Shown piece after piece: positions 6,382 through 7,730 of a stretch of DNA of 7,730 nucleotides (position 1 is its first letter; every line of letters starts with the position of its first letter). A program made the translations under genes and the position numbers. Source of the DNA: CAYZJD01 sp964478455 (lineage in GTDB: Bacteria; Acidobacteriota; Terriglobia; Bryobacterales; Bryobacteraceae); contig CAYZJD010000222.1 in the NCBI GenBank assembly GCA_964478455.1, positions 1 to 7,730 of the forward strand, written 5' to 3'. Below the pieces are notes generated by a model. The model had not been told where the DNA came from. It made no database searches and saw only the letters and a list, made by a program, of their open reading frames with translations.

Positions 6382-7056
6382 ATGGTTCGTCTTCATGTCG
6401 TCGTCGAGGGGCAGACTGAGGAGGCGTTTGTGCGGAATGTGCTCTGCCCCTACATGGGACGGTATGACGTCATTATGGTCGCGCGATGCGTCGAAACCAG
6501 CAGGAAGGGTGGAATCAAGCGCCGTGGGGGCATTCGAGGATATTCGAAACTGCGGAGGGACTTGATGCGGTGGATGAAGGAGGACGCCAATCCCGAGGCC
6601 CGTTTCAGCACCATGATCGATCTCTACAGCCTCCCTGCTGATTTCCCCGGCTACGAGGAGAGCCGGAGAATCCCAGAACTGTTCAGGCGGGTTGAGTATT
6701 TGGAGACCTGCTTCTCCGAGGATGTCGACGATCGGCGGTTTGTGCCGTATCTGCAGCTTCACGAGTTCGAAGCCTTATTGTTTGCGGATGCCTCAAAGTT
6801 CGTCTTCGCCTTTCCTGATCGTCAAGGGACGGTTGACCAGATCTCAGCGATTCGAAGCAGCTTCCCGTCTCCGGAGCACATTGACGACGGAGAGAACACG
6901 GCTCCGTCCAAACGGATCCGTGAGGTCTTCCCGGACTACGACAAGGTTGCGTTCGGCCCTGTCATCGCAGCCAAAATCGGCATAGAGACCCTCGTGCGCG
7001 AGTGCTCCCACTTCGCAGCTTGGATCGACAGACTGAAGGTGCCGGTGCGGCCCTGA
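6382..7056 (+). CDS. DUF4276 family protein (TOPRIM-like, putative nuclease effector)
   Basis: This 224-residue protein has the conserved blocks of DUF4276. The N-terminal acidic strand is HVVVEGQTEEAFV (Glu9, Glu13), the TOPRIM-type glutamate motif. Then come MIDLYSLPADFPGYE (Asp80), PYLQLHEFEALLF (His127, Glu128, Glu130), and the C-terminal PSKRIREVFPDYDKVAFGP (from Pro175). The length fits the family. The start is the ATG directly before VRLHVVVEGQ, 5 nt after the ATPase stop, with AAGGCGG just upstream. An in-frame ATG 23 codons earlier would overlap the ATPase and add residues without family character. The tight spacing implies one transcript and probably one complex. The acidic residues suggest a metal-dependent nuclease or RNA/DNA processing enzyme, but its substrate is unknown. 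A role as the toxic effector of an anti-phage pair is inferred from architecture. Confidence 0.85.
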   Translation: MVRLHVVVEGQTEEAFVRNVLCPYMGRYDVIMVARCVETSRKGGIKRRGGIRGYSKLRRDLMRWMKEDANPEARFSTMIDLYSLPADFPGYEESRRIPELFRRVEYLETCFSEDVDDRRFVPYLQLHEFEALLFADASKFVFAFPDRQGTVDQISAIRSSFPSPEHIDDGENTAPSKRIREVFPDYDKVAFGPVIAAKIGIETLVRECSHFAAWIDRLKVPVRP

Positions 7057-7199
7057 CATCAATTGCTCAAGACCCTCGCCGCTGGATCTCTGCCAGTGCT
7101 CTCAATTAAGCCTCCCTCCCGGTGGCATCATCCGAGCACGCAGATGGGCGCCGCCTGGCTGCTCCCTTTTGCACACACCTTCTGCCAAGCCCGCAACCC
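7057..7199. other. Cassette/repeat junction without a recognisable gene
   Basis: These 143 bases separate the DUF4276 stop from the downstream nfnA fragment. No inverted repeats, T-run terminator, tRNA-like fold or integrase remnant was seen. The hexamer TCAATT occurs twice (near 7059 and 7102), probably by chance. The stretch contains the right-hand recombination junction at about 7199, where similarity to nfnA begins abruptly. Confidence 0.45.
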
Positions 7200-7484
7200 G
7201 TCATCGGGCCGATTCCGATGATGCGCGCCGCTGCCGGCTGCACTCGCGAATGGAATGTTCCGACGTACGCCAGCCTCAACCCGATCATGATCGACGGCAC
7301 CGGCATGTGCGGCGGCTGCCGCGTCACCGTCGGCGGCAAGGTGCGCTTCGCCTGCGTCGAAGGCCCGGAGTTCGACGCCCACCAGGTCGATTTCGATGAA
7401 CTCGCGCGCCGCACCAGCGCCTACCGTCCCCAGGAGCGGCAAGCCCTGGAGCGCCACGAGTGCCGCATCGGGCTGGGCGGGTGA
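7200..7484 (+). pseudogene. Truncated second copy of the nfnA 3' end (direct repeat, downstream copy)
   Basis: The fragment encodes the same 94 C-terminal residues as intact nfnA (from Val187), including Asp218 and the three [2Fe-2S] cysteines, and ends in TGA. It lacks the FAD and nucleotide domains, so it cannot be a working subunit. The reading frame is open upstream to a GTG at 7122, which would give a 120-residue protein with an unrelated 26-residue leader. No ribosome binding site supports that start. The 8 silent differences from copy 1 lie at 7202, 7208, 7367, 7397, 7439, 7442, 7445 and 7448. The complete lack of amino-acid changes means this copy has decayed very little since it was last part of a functional gene. 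The next housekeeping-like gene lies 62 bases on, so this may mark the original end of nfnA at this locus. Confidence 0.9.
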
Positions 7485-7532
7485 GCGGCGTCTCGTTCAC
7501 CTGCCCGGTCGAAGTGTCAGGAGGTTTCTGAG

Positions 7533-7540
7533 AAAGGAGG
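7533..7540 (+). promoter_or_regulatory. Strong ribosome binding site of the DinB-like gene
   Basis: AAAGGAGG is a near-perfect Shine-Dalgarno core ending six bases before a GTG codon. It fixes the start of the partial gene at the window end and is the strongest such site in the window. Confidence 0.8.
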
Positions 7541-7546
7541 ACGCTC

Positions 7547-7730
7547 GTGAACTGGACGAAGCTCTTGAAGAGCGAGATCGAAACCACTTACACAACCACC
7601 GAGAGACTTCTGGATAAGGTTGATCCGGACAGTCTCGATTGGAACCCGCAAAGCGGCTTAAACTGGTTGACCGTTGGCCAGCTCCTGAAACACATCACCT
7701 GCGCCTGCGGCGCCCCGTGCAAAGGGTTCG
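7547..7730 (+). CDS. DinB/YfiT-like family protein, N-terminal part (runs off the window)
   Basis: The 61 visible residues begin (V/M)NWTKLLKSEIETTY and continue through LDKVDPDSLDWNPQSG and WLTVGQLLKHITCACG. This matches the first helices of the DinB four-helix-bundle superfamily: an amphipathic helix, a loop with the conserved Trp-x-Pro turn, then a helix carrying the first metal-ligand histidine (His49). The start is the GTG six bases after AAAGGAGG. DinB-like proteins bind a divalent metal; many are thiol-dependent transferases or have no known role. Substrate and function cannot be told from this fragment. The 62 bases between the nfnA fragment and this gene contain its leader. The C-terminal two thirds, with the remaining metal ligands, lie outside the window. 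Confidence 0.8.
   Translation, partial: MNWTKLLKSEIETTYTTTERLLDKVDPDSLDWNPQSGLNWLTVGQLLKHITCACGAPCKGF

Noticed and set aside
7122..7484. A 120-residue small gene made of a 26-residue leader fused to the nfnA C-terminal domain.
   Set aside because: No ribosome binding site is present, the leader has no recognisable character, and the isolated [2Fe-2S] segment lacks the domains it needs. A pseudogene fragment is simpler.
4950..7484. Composite transposon or CRISPR explanation for the direct repeat.
   Set aside because: The repeats are pieces of a protein gene, without terminal inverted repeats, transposase, spacers or a short target-site duplication.

Overview
The window is high-G+C bacterial chromosome with tightly packed housekeeping genes, all on the + strand, broken by two stretches of accessory DNA. 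The GC-rich codon use, the style of the HisH/HisF/HisA-like proteins, the MNT/HEPN gene start and the DinB-type gene all suggest an acidobacterium of the Solibacter/Bryobacter kind. That placement is inferred from protein flavour, not from a marker gene.

Layout. (1) 18-2122: end of a histidine operon in the order hisH-hisF-hisA, with a 3-nt gap and then an ATGA stop/start overlap. HisH and HisF form imidazole-glycerol-phosphate synthase, and HisA supplies its substrate. (2) 2123-2928: an accessory patch. It holds an intact MNT nucleotidyltransferase gene, then what looks like an internally deleted, frameshifted HEPN partner gene, then about 280 bases with only broken reading frames. (3) 2929-5234: two translationally coupled flavoprotein genes matching the large and small subunits of the NfnAB/SudAB family (electron-bifurcating ferredoxin:NADP oxidoreductase or sulfide dehydrogenase). 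(4) 5235-7199: a lower-G+C two-gene cassette, an ABC-type AAA ATPase followed 5 nt later by a DUF4276 (TOPRIM-like) protein. This architecture is typical of anti-phage modules. (5) 7200-7484: a second copy of the last 94 codons of the small-subunit gene. (6) 7547-end: the start of a DinB/YfiT-like gene with a strong ribosome binding site.

The main observation is the 285-base direct repeat that brackets the ATPase/DUF4276 cassette. The upstream copy is the intact 3' end of nfnA; the downstream copy is a truncated remnant. They align without a gap over 282 coding bases and differ at 8 positions, all synonymous third-codon changes, and they use different stop codons (TAG and TGA). Both versions therefore diverged under protein-level selection, most simply in two different chromosomes. 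This suggests the cassette arrived with the 3' end of a related strain's nfnA and was inserted by recombination that left the host gene intact. No integrase, transposase or terminal inverted repeat is visible.

The his and nfn genes are ordinary metabolism. The MNT/HEPN remnant and the ATPase/DUF4276 pair suggest that both flanks of the nfn pair accept defence or toxin-antitoxin type genes.
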